Below are positions 8,265 to 18,055 of a stretch of DNA of 64,000 bases, one piece after another (position 1 is the stretch's first letter; the number at the start of each line of letters is the position of its first letter). Source of the stretch: Deefgea piscis (GTDB taxonomy: Bacteria; Pseudomonadota; Gammaproteobacteria; Burkholderiales; Chitinibacteraceae); assembly GCF_019665785.1 (NCBI RefSeq), contig NZ_CP081149.1, positions 1,798,001-1,862,000 on the forward strand, in the 5' to 3' direction. The notes under the pieces were generated by a model. It did not search any database and was not told the DNA's origin. It saw only the letters and a list, made by a program, of their open reading frames with translations. The position numbers and the translations under genes are program-made.

Positions 8265-9410
8265 TTAGTGCAATGAAATATCAAAGCTCACGTCTGGCTC
8301 GTCGGCTTGGTTGCCGGTGGTTCTTTTGCTGGCTTCTTGTTCTTGTACTGATTGCGCGTTATTGACCATCCATGAGAGATTGCTGGCTGAGTCAGCGTTG
8401 CGTAGCGCTTCGTCTAACTCGATTTCATTGTTGCGATACATGCGATAGAGCGATTGCTCGAAGGTTTGCGAACCTTCGGATAGGGATTGCTCCATCGCTT
8501 CTTTGATCTCAGAGAGTTCGCCATTTTTAATGAGCTCGGCAATTCGATTGGTGTTGAGCATCACTTCGACGGCGGGTTTGAGCTTGCCGCTGTCTTTGCA
8601 GCGCACTAAGCGTTGCGAAATAATTGCTCGCAATGAAGTGGATAGGTCATACAGCAACGATTCACGTGCTTCTTGCGGGTAGAAGTTAACAATTCGGCTT
8701 AATGAGTGGTAGCTATTGTTGGCGTGCAAAGTGGAGATGCATAAGTGGCCAGCTTGGGCGTATTGCATGGCGTAAGTCATCGTAGCTTGATCGCGAATTT
8801 CGCCAATCATCAATACATTCGGTGCTTCGCGCATTGCGTTGCGTAGTGCATCGTCATAACTATGCGTGTCGGTGCCCACCTCGCGTTGATTAACGAGTGA
8901 TTTTTTATGGCTATAGATAAATTCGATCGGGTCTTCCATGGTGAGGATGTGCCCGCTGTGATGTTCATTGCGGTATTCAAGCATGGCCGAAACGGTGGAC
9001 GATTTGCCAGATCCAGTGGCACCGACCACTAAAATAATGCCGCGCTTTTCCATGATGAGTGATTTAAGCACCTCGGGCATAAATAACTCTTCGAGCGTGT
9101 CTGCTTTGGGCTTAATAAAGCGTGCAACAAGCGCGACGGTGCCACGGCTTTTGAAAACATTGACCCGAAAATTGCCAATCCCCGCCACGGGATAGGCAAA
9201 ATTCATTTCTAATTCGCGCTCAAAAGTGGCGATACGAGCTTCGCCCATCAGTTGATAGGCGAGTTGCTTAACATGTTCTGCGCTGAGAATTTGATTGTTA
9301 ACCGGGTGGCAGGTGCCTTGAATTTTAATCACAATTGCCGAATCGGCAGCTAAAAACAGATCGGATGCACTACGTTCAGCCATTAGCTTAAAAAACGGCA
9401 ATAAATTCAT
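8265..9410 (-). CDS. pilU: Type IV pilus retraction ATPase PilU
   Basis: Hexameric secretion ATPase of the PilT/PilU family at the inner-membrane base of type IV pili. The 381-residue protein has Walker A GATGSGKSST (130-139), the Asp box, Walker B MIGEIRD and the His box CISTLHANN. N-terminal MNLLPFFKLMAERSASDLF and length favour PilU over PilT, and PilT is absent from the window. A strong ribosome-binding site, AAGGATC, precedes the start. It is followed by a GC-rich terminator and preceded by fadD on the same strand. Confidence 0.93.
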   Translation of the reverse strand: MNLLPFFKLMAERSASDLFLAADSAIVIKIQGTCHPVNNQILSAEHVKQLAYQLMGEARIATFERELEMNFAYPVAGIGNFRVNVFKSRGTVALVARFIKPKADTLEELFMPEVLKSLIMEKRGIILVVGATGSGKSSTVSAMLEYRNEHHSGHILTMEDPIEFIYSHKKSLVNQREVGTDTHSYDDALRNAMREAPNVLMIGEIRDQATMTYAMQYAQAGHLCISTLHANNSYHSLSRIVNFYPQEARESLLYDLSTSLRAIISQRLVRCKDSGKLKPAVEVMLNTNRIAELIKNGELSEIKEAMEQSLSEGSQTFEQSLYRMYRNNEIELDEALRNADSASNLSWMVNNAQSVQEQEASKRTTGNQADEPDVSFDISLH

Positions 9411-9428
9411 CTTGAGATCCTTGGTTGA

Positions 9429-11087
9429 TTAATTACGCAATTCGCGACGCAAAATTTTACCCACATTTGATTTGGGTAAGCTATCGCTAAATGCAATTAT
9501 TCGCGGCACTTTGTAATTAGTCAGCTGTCCACGGCAAAACTCAATGATTTCTTCTGGTGTCAAATTAGGGTCTTTTTTGACAATCACCAGTTTGATGGCT
9601 TCACCAGTTTTTTCATCCGCAACGCCGATGCAGGCTACTTCAAGTACACCAGGATGGTTGGCAACAACGTCTTCAATCTCGTTCGGGTAAACATTAAAGC
9701 CCGAAACTAAAATCATGTCTTTTTTACGGTCGACGATTTGGAAAAAGCCACTCGGTTTCATGACGGCAATATCGCCTGTCGCCAAAAAGCCATCGGCACC
9801 TAAAATATCGGCGGTGTCTTCAGGTCGTTGCCAGTAGCCTTTCATGACTTGAGGTCCGCGAATATAGAGTTCGCCTCGTTCGCCGACAGGTACTTCCATG
9901 CCCGCATCGTCACGGATGACGGCGTCAGTCATTGGGATGGGTAGGCCAATCATGCCATTGAATTCCAGTGTGTTCATGGGGTTCATCATGGCGGCTGGTG
10001 AGGTTTCAGTTAGGCCGTAGGCCTCAACTAAAGGGACTTTGGTGGTTTTTTGCCATTTATCCGCTACGGCATGTTGTACCGCCATGCCACCACCGAGGGC
10101 GAGTTTCCAGTTGCTAAAGTTGAGCTTGGCAAATTCTGGGTTGTTGAGTAGGGCGTTAAATAAGGTATTGACGCCAGTAATGCAGGTGACTGGGTATTTT
10201 CCTAGTGTTTTGATGAAGTCAGGAATGTCGCGTGGGTTGGTGATGAGTAAATTGGTTGCGCCAATTTTACTAAATACCATGCAATTGGCCGTCAGTGAGA
10301 AGATGTGATAGAGCGGCAGTGCAGTGACGATCATTTCTTGCCCTTCGGTGACCACGGGGCTAATCCATGCGTGCGCTTGCTGCATATTGGCAGCAATGTT
10401 GCCGTGCGTGAGCATGGCGCCTTTAGCAACGCCCGTGGTGCCGCCGGTGTATTGCAAAAAGGCGATGTCATCATGACTCAATGGCACGGTTTGTAGGGTA
10501 TTGCTCAGGCCTTGTTTTAAGACCTTATTGAGCGTGGTATGCCCGGGAAGGGTATAGCTTGGCACCATTTTCTTTACGTAGCGGACAACGCTGTTGACGA
10601 GTAGGCCTTTGGGAAATCCTAATAAATCGCCGATCTCGGTGACGATGGTGGTTTTGATGGCCGTGCTGCTGATGATTTTTTCGAGCGTGTGGGCAAAATT
10701 GGCCAAAATTAAAATGGCTTCTGCGCCGGAATCATTGAGTTGGTGTTGTAATTCGCGCGGAGTGTAGAGCGGATTAACGTTCACTACGACATAGCCCGCA
10801 CGTAAAATGCCAAAAATTGCGACTGGATATTGCAGCAAATTGGGCATCATGACGGCAATGCGAGCGCCAAATGGTAGTTTTAATGTTTGTTGTAGATACG
10901 TTGCAAACTGAATTGAAAGTTGGTCTAACTCGCCGTAGGTGAGTGATTTTCCCATGTTGATAAAGGCAGGTCGATCGCGGTATTTCAGCACACTTTGCTG
11001 CATTACTTCTGGAATTGACGCAAATTCATTCAGATTTACACTGTGTGGAACACCTGCTTGATAGCTGGCTAACCAAGGCTTTGTCAT
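9429..11087 (-). CDS. fadD: Long-chain fatty acid-CoA ligase
   Basis: AMP-forming acyl-CoA synthetase that activates imported fatty acids for beta-oxidation or lipid use. The 552-residue protein has the ATP/AMP motif YTGGTTGVAKGAMLTHGN, YGLTETSP, the FadD-type DRKKDMILVSGFNVYPNEIEDV motif region, and the C-terminal KSNVGKILRREL with the catalytic Lys. The ribosome-binding site GGAGA lies just before ATG 11087. It is separated from pilU by only 18 bases, so the two are probably cotranscribed. Confidence 0.94.
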   Translation of the reverse strand: MTKPWLASYQAGVPHSVNLNEFASIPEVMQQSVLKYRDRPAFINMGKSLTYGELDQLSIQFATYLQQTLKLPFGARIAVMMPNLLQYPVAIFGILRAGYVVVNVNPLYTPRELQHQLNDSGAEAILILANFAHTLEKIISSTAIKTTIVTEIGDLLGFPKGLLVNSVVRYVKKMVPSYTLPGHTTLNKVLKQGLSNTLQTVPLSHDDIAFLQYTGGTTGVAKGAMLTHGNIAANMQQAHAWISPVVTEGQEMIVTALPLYHIFSLTANCMVFSKIGATNLLITNPRDIPDFIKTLGKYPVTCITGVNTLFNALLNNPEFAKLNFSNWKLALGGGMAVQHAVADKWQKTTKVPLVEAYGLTETSPAAMMNPMNTLEFNGMIGLPIPMTDAVIRDDAGMEVPVGERGELYIRGPQVMKGYWQRPEDTADILGADGFLATGDIAVMKPSGFFQIVDRKKDMILVSGFNVYPNEIEDVVANHPGVLEVACIGVADEKTGEAIKLVIVKKDPNLTPEEIIEFCRGQLTNYKVPRIIAFSDSLPKSNVGKILRRELRN

Positions 11088-11198
11088 TATTTGTCTCCGT
11101 TGTGGCCTTACTTTATGGGCAAAGGCACCGGTGAGACAAGTGCATCTTTGTGTGAGGAGTATTTCGCCAGCTTATCTTTTCTGTTAGAATCAGGAAAA

Positions 11199-11259
11199 TC
11201 CCGTAAAAAACGACGGGAGTGCTTTCAAATGGGCGCGCAGGAATTGCAGCCCATTTTTT
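11199..11259 (+). promoter_or_regulatory. Structured leader of the rimP-nusA-infB operon with terminator-like hairpin
   Basis: A -10-like TAGAAT (11185-11190) is followed by hairpin TCCCGT/ACGGGA (11199-11218). A second hairpin has arms AAATGGGC (11227-11234) and GCCCATTT (11249-11256) and ends in TTT. The second has the form of an intrinsic terminator and sits only about 25 bases before the rimP ATG. In E. coli the nusA operon leader also contains terminators and is autoregulated by NusA. No tRNA gene precedes the operon here. Confidence 0.6.
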
Positions 11260-11283
11260 GTTTGTAGCTTTGAGAAGAAGAGT

Positions 11284-11718
11284 ATGGCGGCCAATCTGCA
11301 ATCTGTGTTGGACAATACCTTGCCGGGTTTAGGGTACGAATTAGTCGATTTTGAAATGGGCGAAAAGGGTTTGTTGCGCATTTTTATCGACAAAGACGGT
11401 GGCGTAACTATTGATGACTGCGTGGCGGTGAGTAATCACTTGTTGCGTTTATTTATGGTTGAAAATATCCCCCATGAGCGCCTCGAGGTGTCTTCACCGG
11501 GATTGGATCGCCTCATAAAAAAACCGGCGGATTTTGAGCGATTTGCCGGTGAGATGGTCAAGGTGAAACTACGGTTGCCCTTGCCTGATCGTCGCCGAAA
11601 TCTTATCGGCAAGTTATTAGGTTTGGTGGATGATCATGTTGTGGTTGATGTGACGGGCGAAGTGTTGAAATTACCTTTGGCGTCGATTGATCGCGTTCGG
11701 ATCGAACCGCAGTTTTAA
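11284..11718 (+). CDS. rimP: Ribosome maturation factor RimP
   Basis: Assembly factor for the 30S subunit. The 144-residue protein has the two-domain RimP pattern: N-terminal PGLGYELVDFE with LLRIFIDKDGGVTIDDC, then VSSPGLDRLIKKPADFERFAG, and a C-terminal SH3-like barrel ending LPLASIDRVRI. It is the first gene of the conserved rimP-nusA-infB-rbfA-truB-rpsO-pnp block. The ribosome-binding site GAGAAG lies ahead of ATG 11284. Confidence 0.95.
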   Translation: MAANLQSVLDNTLPGLGYELVDFEMGEKGLLRIFIDKDGGVTIDDCVAVSNHLLRLFMVENIPHERLEVSSPGLDRLIKKPADFERFAGEMVKVKLRLPLPDRRRNLIGKLLGLVDDHVVVDVTGEVLKLPLASIDRVRIEPQF

Positions 11719-11782
11719 ATTGCGCCACCCATTTGGCAAATACTGTTAATTTGGCTTTTGTTCTATGCCGGAGGACTAATTT

Positions 11783-13255
11783 ATGAATCGTGAAATTCTA
11801 GTGCTGGTTGAAGCACTTGCGCACGAAAAAAACGTGGAAAAAGAAGTTGTGTTTGGTGCGCTTGAGTTGGCGCTCGCTTCTGCAACCAAAAAACGTTACG
11901 AAGAAGAAGTTGAGATTCGCGTTTCAATTGACCGTCACACCGGTGCGTATCGTAGCTTTCGCGTATGGGACGTGGTTGAAGATAACGACCACGAAGAACC
12001 ATCGCGTCAAATCGCGATTACTGACGCCCCAGATTACAGCGCCGATTTGTCGGTGGGTGATGTATGGGAAGTCGAGTTAGAGCCGATTGAGTTCGGTCGT
12101 ATTGGTGCACAAGCGGCCAAGCAAGTGATTTTACAAAAAATCCGTGATGCTGAACGCGAACAAAATTTGAATGATTTCTTGCAGCGTCGTGAGCATATTG
12201 TTTCAGGTAGCATCAAGCGGATTGAGCGTGGCAATGCCATTCTTGAGCTCGGTAAGCTTGAAGCTATTTTGCCGCGCGATCAGATGATTCCAAAAGAAAA
12301 CTTGCGCGTCGGTGATCGCGTTAAAGCGTTTCTATTGCGTATTGATCGCAATGGCCGTGGTCCGCAATTGGTCTTGTCGCGGATTGCGCCAGAATTTATG
12401 GCAAAATTGTTTGAACTTGAAGTGCCAGAAATTGAAAATAATTTGATCGAGTTAAAAGGCGTGGCACGTGATCCTGGGATGCGCGCTAAAATTGCCGTTA
12501 AATCTAACGATCAACGCGTTGATCCACAAGGCACTTGCATCGGTGTGCGTGGTACACGGGTTAATGCAGTGAGTAATGAATTAGCAGGTGAGCGTGTTGA
12601 TATCGTTTTATGGTCGGCCGATGCTGCTCAGTTTGCGATTAATGCCTTGTCACCGGCTGAAGTGAGCTCAATTATTTTGGACGAAGACACCCACAGTATG
12701 GATGTTGTCGTTGATGAAGATAATTTGGCGATGGCCATTGGTCGTGGTGGCCAAAATGTGAAATTAGCGGCTGAGTTGACAGGTTGGAAACTCAATATCA
12801 TGACCGTTGATGAAGCAGAGCAAAAACACGAAGAAGAATTCACTAAGATTCGCGCTTTGTTTATTCAGGCGCTGGATATTGATGAAGATGTAGCTGATGT
12901 CTTGGTACAAGAAGGCTTCAATACATTGGAAGAGGTGGCTTATGTGCCACTGAATGAAATGCTGGAAATCGAAGCGTTTGATGAAGAAACCGTAAACGAA
13001 CTGCGCTCTCGTGCTCGTGATGCCTTGTTAACTCAAGCTATTGCGCGTGAAGAAAAGCTAGAGCATCAGTCCGAAGACCTGAAGACGCTGGAGGGTATGA
13101 CCTCGGAATTGGCTACTGTATTGGCCGAGAACGACATACATACCCGTGACGATCTAGCAGATTTGGCGGTCGATGAATTAACCGAAATGACTGGTATCGA
13201 CGCAGAAACCGCTAAACAACTGATCATGAAAGCGCGCGAACATTTGTTCGCCTAA
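11783..13255 (+). CDS. nusA: Transcription termination/antitermination factor NusA
   Basis: RNA polymerase-associated factor that controls pausing, intrinsic termination and rRNA antitermination. The 490-residue protein shows the N-terminal domain, an S1 domain (about 135-200), KH1 and KH2 (about 205-345; [21 protein letters not shown] and [13 protein letters not shown]), and two C-terminal acidic repeats (about 365-420 and 440-490). Two acidic repeats match the long NusA of E. coli. Spacing to rimP is 64 bases and to infB 18 bases. The ribosome-binding site GGAGG lies just before the start. Confidence 0.97.
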   Translation: MNREILVLVEALAHEKNVEKEVVFGALELALASATKKRYEEEVEIRVSIDRHTGAYRSFRVWDVVEDNDHEEPSRQIAITDAPDYSADLSVGDVWEVELEPIEFGRIGAQAAKQVILQKIRDAEREQNLNDFLQRREHIVSGSIKRIERGNAILELGKLEAILPRDQMIPKENLRVGDRVKAFLLRIDRNGRGPQLVLSRIAPEFMAKLFELEVPEIENNLIELKGVARDPGMRAKIAVKSNDQRVDPQGTCIGVRGTRVNAVSNELAGERVDIVLWSADAAQFAINALSPAEVSSIILDEDTHSMDVVVDEDNLAMAIGRGGQNVKLAAELTGWKLNIMTVDEAEQKHEEEFTKIRALFIQALDIDEDVADVLVQEGFNTLEEVAYVPLNEMLEIEAFDEETVNELRSRARDALLTQAIAREEKLEHQSEDLKTLEGMTSELATVLAENDIHTRDDLADLAVDELTEMTGIDAETAKQLIMKAREHLFA

Positions 13256-13273
13256 GGCGCGGGAGAGTAATCA

Positions 13274-16051
13274 ATGAGTGAACCCAAAGTCAGCCAGTTT
13301 GCTGCCGAATTAAAAATGCCAACGCAAGAGCTTATCGAACAATTGAAAGCGGCTGGCGTGAACAAAAACAATGCCGATGACGTATTAAGTTCGGATGATA
13401 AGCAGCTCTTGCTCGGTCATTTGAAACAAAAACATGGTCAAGGTGGTGACAAGCCTAAAGTAACATTGGCGCGTAAAGAAACGACTGAGATTCGTAAAAC
13501 TGATGCGACTGGCAAGTCAAAAACGATTCAAGTTGAAGTGCGTAAAAAGCGCGTTGTTGAGACATCTGCAGCGCCTGAAGCGCCAGCACCAGTTGCTGCA
13601 CCTGCTGCACCTGCTCCAGTTGCTGCGCCAGCGCCAACACCCGTAGCGCCTAAAGCGGCTGCGCCAGTTGCTGCGCCAGTATCGGTGATTGATGAGGCTC
13701 AGCGCCAACGTCGTGAAGCGGAAGCGAGCCGTCAAAATGAGTTGTACGCTCGCCAAGCTGCCGAAATGCAAGCTAAGCAAAATCGCAATCAAAAGCCTGC
13801 TGAAATGGTGGCTCCTGCTACCCCAGTCGCTGAGGTTGTGGTAGCGCCGACACCTGTTGCTGCACCTGCACCTGCACCTGCACCTGCACCTGCGGTTAAA
13901 CCACAGGTACAGCAAACTAAACCTGCAGAAAAAGCGCCAGCTAAAGCGCCTGAAGCGGCTAAGCCTGCAGTTAAACCGCACATCAAACCGGGCCACGAAG
14001 CGCCACGTGTTGGTGCGCGTGTCGATTTCCGCCGTCCGAAAGAAACGCCGATTCATGCACCAGAAAAAGCTGCTCCTGCAGCGGCTGCGGCGGCTAAACC
14101 AGCAGATAAAAAACCTGCTGGCGCGGCACCGAAGAAAGATGAAAAAGGCGGCTGGAACGATGGTCGTCAGAAGAAAGGCATCAAGACTCGTGGCGGTGAT
14201 ACGGGTAATGATTGGAAGTCTAAAAAAGGTGGCAAGAAAAACCATGCGCAGCAGCAAGTGGATAATGCACATGCATTTGTGGCACCGACTGAGCCTGTAG
14301 CGCGTGAAGTGGATGTGCCAGAAACGATTTCAGTTGCCGATTTAGCGCACAAAATGGCCGTTAAGGGCGTTGAAGTGGTTAAAGCGTTGATGAAGATGGG
14401 CATGATGGTTACCATCAATCAGGTGCTGGACCAAGAAACAGCAATGATTATTGTTGAAGAAATGGGCCATACACCAGTTGCTGCGAAATTGGATGATCCA
14501 GATATCTATTTGGATGAAGAAGCGAAAACTGATCATGCATCAACGCCGCGCGCGCCAGTTGTGACAGTGATGGGTCACGTTGACCATGGTAAAACTTCTT
14601 TGCTCGATTATATTCGTCGCGCAAAAGTCGCTTCGGGCGAAGCGGGTGGTATTACTCAGCACATTGGTGCGTATCACGTTGAAACGGGTAAGGGTATGAT
14701 TACCTTCCTCGATACCCCAGGTCACGAGGCATTTACTTCAATGCGTGCCCGTGGTGCGCAATTGACGGATATCGTGGTGTTGGTTGTTGCTGCCGATGAC
14801 GGCGTGATGCCGCAAACGATTGAGGCTATTCACCACGCGAAAGCTGCCGGTGTGCCTATTGTTGTTGCTGTGAATAAGATTGATAAGCCAGAAGCTAATT
14901 TCGAGCGTATTCGCCAAGAAATGGTGGCGCAAGAAGTCGTGCCGGAAGATTGGGGTGGTGATACTCAATTTATCCATGTGTCAGCGAAAAAAGGCTTAGG
15001 GATTGATGAGTTGCTTGATGCAATTCTGTTGCAAGCTGAGGTGCTTGAGTTGACTGCGCCAGTTGATGGTCCTGCTAAAGGGATTATTATCGAGGCTCGC
15101 CTAGATAAAGGTCGTGGTCCGGTTGCTTCAATGCTGGTTCAGTCTGGTACTTTACGCAAGGGCGATACCGTCTTAGCGGGGCAAGTGTATGGCCGTATTC
15201 GTGCGATGCTGGATGAAAACGGTAAACCGATTACTGAGGCGGGCCCATCAATGCCTGTTGAGATTCTTGGTTTGTCAGAAGTGCCTTCTGCTGGTGTTGA
15301 CGCCATGGTGTTGGCTGATGAGAAAAAAGCACGTGAAATTGCGATGTTCCGTCAAGGCAAATACCGTGATGTGAAATTTGCTCGTCAACAAGCATCTAAG
15401 CTTGAGAACATGTTTGCGCAAATGGCGGAAGGCAATGTTCAAAACTTGCCAATCATTATTAAAGCTGACGTACAGGGTTCTTCTGAAGCCTTGTCACAAA
15501 GCTTGCAGAAACTATCTACCAGCGAAGTGCGTGTACAAATCTTGCACAGTGCTGTAGGTGGTATCTCTGAGTCGGATGTGAATTTGGCTCTGGCTTCTAA
15601 AGCGGTCATTATTGGCTTTAATACCCGTGCTGATGCAGCTGCTCGTAAATTGGCTGAGGCTGAAGGCGTTGATTTGCGTTACTACAACATTATTTATGAT
15701 GCGGTAGATGATGTGAAGGCGGCCTTGTCGGGCATGCTGGCACCAGAGCGTCGTGAGTCGATCATTGGTCTGGTTGAAATTCGTCAGGTCTTTGCTGTAT
15801 CTAAAGTGGGTACGATTGCAGGTTGCTTGGTGATGGAAGGTGTTGTTAAACGTTCGGCAGGTGTTCGTGTCTTGCGTAATAACTTGGTTATCCATCAAGG
15901 CGAGCTGGAAAATCTCAAACGCTTTAAAGATGAAGCTAAAGAAGTGAAAGCTGGTTTTGAATGTGGCTTGCAGTTGAAAAACTTTAACGATATTCAATTG
16001 GGCGACCAGTTGGAAGTCTTTGAAGTGGTCGAGGTTGCTCGTTCGCTGTGA
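13274..16051 (+). CDS. infB: Translation initiation factor IF-2
   Basis: GTPase that brings fMet-tRNA to the 30S subunit. The 925-residue protein has an N-terminal IF2_N motif ([19 protein letters not shown]), then a long Ala/Pro/Lys-rich linker (about 60-340). The GTPase domain has [30 protein letters not shown] and NKIDKP, followed by domains II-IV with the IF2 C-terminus. The linker contains a tandem hexanucleotide repeat at 13861-13890. Long minus-strand open frames opposite the linker come from its composition. The C-terminal half is highly conserved, so the assignment is certain. Confidence 0.98.
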   Translation: MSEPKVSQFAAELKMPTQELIEQLKAAGVNKNNADDVLSSDDKQLLLGHLKQKHGQGGDKPKVTLARKETTEIRKTDATGKSKTIQVEVRKKRVVETSAAPEAPAPVAAPAAPAPVAAPAPTPVAPKAAAPVAAPVSVIDEAQRQRREAEASRQNELYARQAAEMQAKQNRNQKPAEMVAPATPVAEVVVAPTPVAAPAPAPAPAPAVKPQVQQTKPAEKAPAKAPEAAKPAVKPHIKPGHEAPRVGARVDFRRPKETPIHAPEKAAPAAAAAAKPADKKPAGAAPKKDEKGGWNDGRQKKGIKTRGGDTGNDWKSKKGGKKNHAQQQVDNAHAFVAPTEPVAREVDVPETISVADLAHKMAVKGVEVVKALMKMGMMVTINQVLDQETAMIIVEEMGHTPVAAKLDDPDIYLDEEAKTDHASTPRAPVVTVMGHVDHGKTSLLDYIRRAKVASGEAGGITQHIGAYHVETGKGMITFLDTPGHEAFTSMRARGAQLTDIVVLVVAADDGVMPQTIEAIHHAKAAGVPIVVAVNKIDKPEANFERIRQEMVAQEVVPEDWGGDTQFIHVSAKKGLGIDELLDAILLQAEVLELTAPVDGPAKGIIIEARLDKGRGPVASMLVQSGTLRKGDTVLAGQVYGRIRAMLDENGKPITEAGPSMPVEILGLSEVPSAGVDAMVLADEKKAREIAMFRQGKYRDVKFARQQASKLENMFAQMAEGNVQNLPIIIKADVQGSSEALSQSLQKLSTSEVRVQILHSAVGGISESDVNLALASKAVIIGFNTRADAAARKLAEAEGVDLRYYNIIYDAVDDVKAALSGMLAPERRESIIGLVEIRQVFAVSKVGTIAGCLVMEGVVKRSAGVRVLRNNLVIHQGELENLKRFKDEAKEVKAGFECGLQLKNFNDIQLGDQLEVFEVVEVARSL
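13861..13890 (+). repeat. (TGCACC)5 hexanucleotide repeat inside infB
   Basis: Five perfect copies of TGCACC encode alternating Ala-Pro in the IF-2 linker. Copy-number change would add or remove two residues per unit without shifting frame. Confidence 0.9.
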
Positions 16052-16065
16052 TGATATAAGGTGTT

Positions 16066-16178
16066 CGGAGTGAGGTGTGAGGTGTTCTCACTCCGACGCA
16101 ATAGCGCAAGCCCAAGGTGGTGCTTGCGCTTTTTTGCTTTAAATTAACTAGGTGTTGAGAGGTTATTCACCTCACTCC
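16066..16178 (+). repeat. Infb-rbfA spacer with competing inverted repeats
   Basis: Three related arms are present: CGGAGTGAG (16066-16074), its complement CTCACTCCG (16087-16095), and CACCTCACTCC (16168-16178). The third is the exact 11-base complement of GGAGTGAGGTG (16067-16077). The first arm can therefore pair either locally or across the infB terminator at 16103-16135. No coding frame of note lies here. Confidence 0.7.
16103..16135 (+). terminator. Terminator between infB and rbfA
   Basis: AGCGCAAGC (16103-16111) and GCTTGCGCT (16122-16130), a perfect 9-bp stem followed by TTTTT. It suggests that rbfA-truB expression is partly uncoupled from infB. Confidence 0.85.
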
Positions 16179-16203
16179 TCGCACCGTCCTCCTCACAGAG
16201 ACT

Positions 16204-16587
16204 ATGGCTAATAAACAATTTACTCGTGCTGACCGTGTCGCTCAGCAAATTCAACGCGATTTGGCGACGGTGATTCGTGCCGAGTTGGATCATCCGCTGG
16301 CTTCGCTTATCACTGTGACTGATGTTGAAGTCTCACGTGATTATTCGCATGCCAAGGTGTTTTATACTTTTTTGGGTGACGTGAGCCATCGTCCAGAAAT
16401 TGCTCGTTTGCTTGAAGGTACAAAAGGCTTTTTGCGTGCGCAAATCGCTCGTGGATTTTCTTTATATAAAATGCCAGAGTTGCATTTTGAATATGATGAA
16501 TCCATTGAGTACGGCATGAATTTAACGCAAAAAATTGATCAGGCTAATGCATTGCCGAAAGCGCCAGAAGAAGATGGCCAAGCGTAA
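16204..16587 (+). CDS. rbfA: Ribosome-binding factor A
   Basis: 30S maturation factor with a KH-like fold, involved in cold adaptation in E. coli. The 127-residue protein has RADRVAQQIQRDLATVI, ITVTDVEVSRDYSHAKVFYTF, the LRAQIARG helix and MPELHFEYDESIEYG. It overlaps the truB start by 14 bases, implying translational coupling. A terminator-like hairpin lies between infB and this gene. Confidence 0.95.
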   Translation: MANKQFTRADRVAQQIQRDLATVIRAELDHPLASLITVTDVEVSRDYSHAKVFYTFLGDVSHRPEIARLLEGTKGFLRAQIARGFSLYKMPELHFEYDESIEYGMNLTQKIDQANALPKAPEEDGQA

Positions 16588-17485
16588 AATTGATGGTGTT
16601 TTATTGTTAGACAAGCCGTTTGGATTTTCGAGTAATGGCGCTTTGCTTAAATGCCGCTGGTTATTGCAAGCAGAAAAGGGCGGCCATACCGGTGTGTTAG
16701 ATCCTTTTGCTACGGGTTTGTTGCCGCTCTGTTTTGGTGAGGCAACAAAATTTGCTCAGCGCATGCTTGATGCCGATAAGGGTTATCGAGCTACGATCCG
16801 ATTTGGGCAAATGTCTACAACGTTAGATGGCGAAGGTGAAATTAGCGAGACTGGTGAAGCACCAACTGATCTGGCGGTAATTATGCCGATTTTGGCCCAG
16901 TTTACCGGACCAATTGAACAAACCCCACCGATGTATTCGGCGCTAAAGGTTGCTGGTAAGGCGCTGTATGAATATGCCCGTGAAGGGGTTGTGTTGGAGC
17001 GAAAATCTCGTCCCATTACGATTTATGAAATCAACGTTGTTTCATATGACGCGCCAGTATTAGTTGTCGATGTATTGTGTTCAAAAGGAACGTATATCCG
17101 CGTGTTGGCCGAAGATATCGGTAATGCTTTGGGTTGTGGTGCTTATTTGTCTGGATTGCGTCGAACTTTGACGGGTGGCTTTAAGCTAGAAGATGCAATC
17201 ACCCTGGATGGATACATTGCGATGGAAATGTCACTTCGCGAGGCTAAGTTGCTACCTGCTGAGCAACTTATTATTGAGTTGCCAAGTGTGCAGCTAAATT
17301 TGTCACAAACTGCACTCATGCGCAATGGAATGCCTATTTTGGACTTGGTCAATCCGCCGCAGGGCGAGTTAAGGCTTTACGGACTTAGCGAAAAGTCGGA
17401 TAATCCTGTGTTTATTGGTTTGGGTGAAGTGGGCGCTGATGGCGTACTGCGACCCAAACGACTGCTTTCTACCCATGTGGGCTAG
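16574..17485 (+). CDS. truB: tRNA pseudouridine(55) synthase
   Basis: Makes pseudouridine 55 in the T-loop of tRNAs. I start at ATG 16574 (MAKRKIDGVLLLDKPFG), inside the end of rbfA, and not at the longer open frame from 16535. The result is 303 residues. The catalytic Asp lies in GVLDPFATGLLPLCFGEATK. QTPPMYSALKVAGKALYEYAR and CSKGTYIRVLAEDIG are family signatures. The C-terminal PUA-like portion is present. Confidence 0.95.
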   Translation: MAKRKIDGVLLLDKPFGFSSNGALLKCRWLLQAEKGGHTGVLDPFATGLLPLCFGEATKFAQRMLDADKGYRATIRFGQMSTTLDGEGEISETGEAPTDLAVIMPILAQFTGPIEQTPPMYSALKVAGKALYEYAREGVVLERKSRPITIYEINVVSYDAPVLVVDVLCSKGTYIRVLAEDIGNALGCGAYLSGLRRTLTGGFKLEDAITLDGYIAMEMSLREAKLLPAEQLIIELPSVQLNLSQTALMRNGMPILDLVNPPQGELRLYGLSEKSDNPVFIGLGEVGADGVLRPKRLLSTHVG

Positions 17486-17567
17486 GAAGTTAATGGAGCT
17501 GGAATGGGTTGTAAGACTCAATCTATGCTTGTCTAATCATCGTTAGGTGATTTTTTGGAGAAGTTGA

Positions 17568-17837
17568 ATGTCTGTTTCTGTTGCTCAAAAAGCTGAATTA
17601 GTAAAAAAATTCCAACACGCGGAAGGCGATACTGGTTCTTCTGAAGTTCAAGTTGCTTTGTTGACTGCTCGTATCAATGATTTGACTGAACATTTTAAAA
17701 CACACAAGAAAGATCATCACTCACGTCGTGGTCTTTTGGCTATGGTTTCTCGTCGTCGTCGTTTGTTGGATTATCTCAAACGCACGAACAATGATAGCTA
17801 TCGCAGCTTGATCGCTGCATTGGGTCTACGTAAGTAA
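17568..17837 (+). CDS. rpsO: 30S ribosomal protein S15
   Basis: Primary 16S rRNA-binding protein of the 30S platform. At 89 residues it has the usual length, with [35 protein letters not shown] and [10 protein letters not shown] intact. It is followed by a terminator and then the structured pnp leader. The rpsO-pnp pairing is widely conserved. Confidence 0.98.
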   Translation: MSVSVAQKAELVKKFQHAEGDTGSSEVQVALLTARINDLTEHFKTHKKDHHSRRGLLAMVSRRRRLLDYLKRTNNDSYRSLIAALGLRK

Positions 17838-17848
17838 GACCTAACGAC

Positions 17849-17880
17849 AAAAGTCGCAGTCAATCGATTGCGACTTTTTT
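17849..17880 (+). terminator. Terminator after rpsO
   Basis: AAAAGTCGCA and TGCGACTTTT form a 10-bp stem with a T-run. In E. coli an analogous hairpin partly separates rpsO from pnp. Confidence 0.88.
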
Positions 17881-17910
17881 CTTTATGCTCTTTAAGTTTT
17901 AAAGCTTTAT

Positions 17911-18001
17911 TCTGCCCAATAGCGATTCCGGCGGCAGAGTAGAGTTAGGTTGTGCCGGAGTCGGCGATGTGCAGGCTAGAAATAGCCGTCGATCCCATCG
18001 C
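17911..18001 (+). promoter_or_regulatory. Structured 5' leader of pnp
   Basis: Between rpsO and pnp, three helices can form: GATTCCGGC/GCCGGAGTC (17924-17962), GCGATG/CATCGC (17964-18001), and inside the latter GGCTA-GAAA-TAGCC (17974-17987), closed by a GNRA tetraloop. An alternative helix TCTGCC/GGCAGA (17911-17938) would compete with or knot into the first. E. coli pnp has a leader hairpin cut by RNase III and then used for PNPase autoregulation, and this region is positioned for the same role. Confidence 0.6.
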
Positions 18002-18055
18002 AGCGGAAGTTTCTCTCGCCAAGATCGTTGGCAAACATTGTGAAAAGGACAACGA

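Noticed and set aside
13517..14272. 251-residue minus-strand open frame opposite infB
   Set aside because: It lies wholly opposite the Ala/Pro/Lys-rich IF-2 linker. Its Arg/Ser/Phe-rich composition is the direct product of the sense codons, and there is no ribosome-binding site or family motif.
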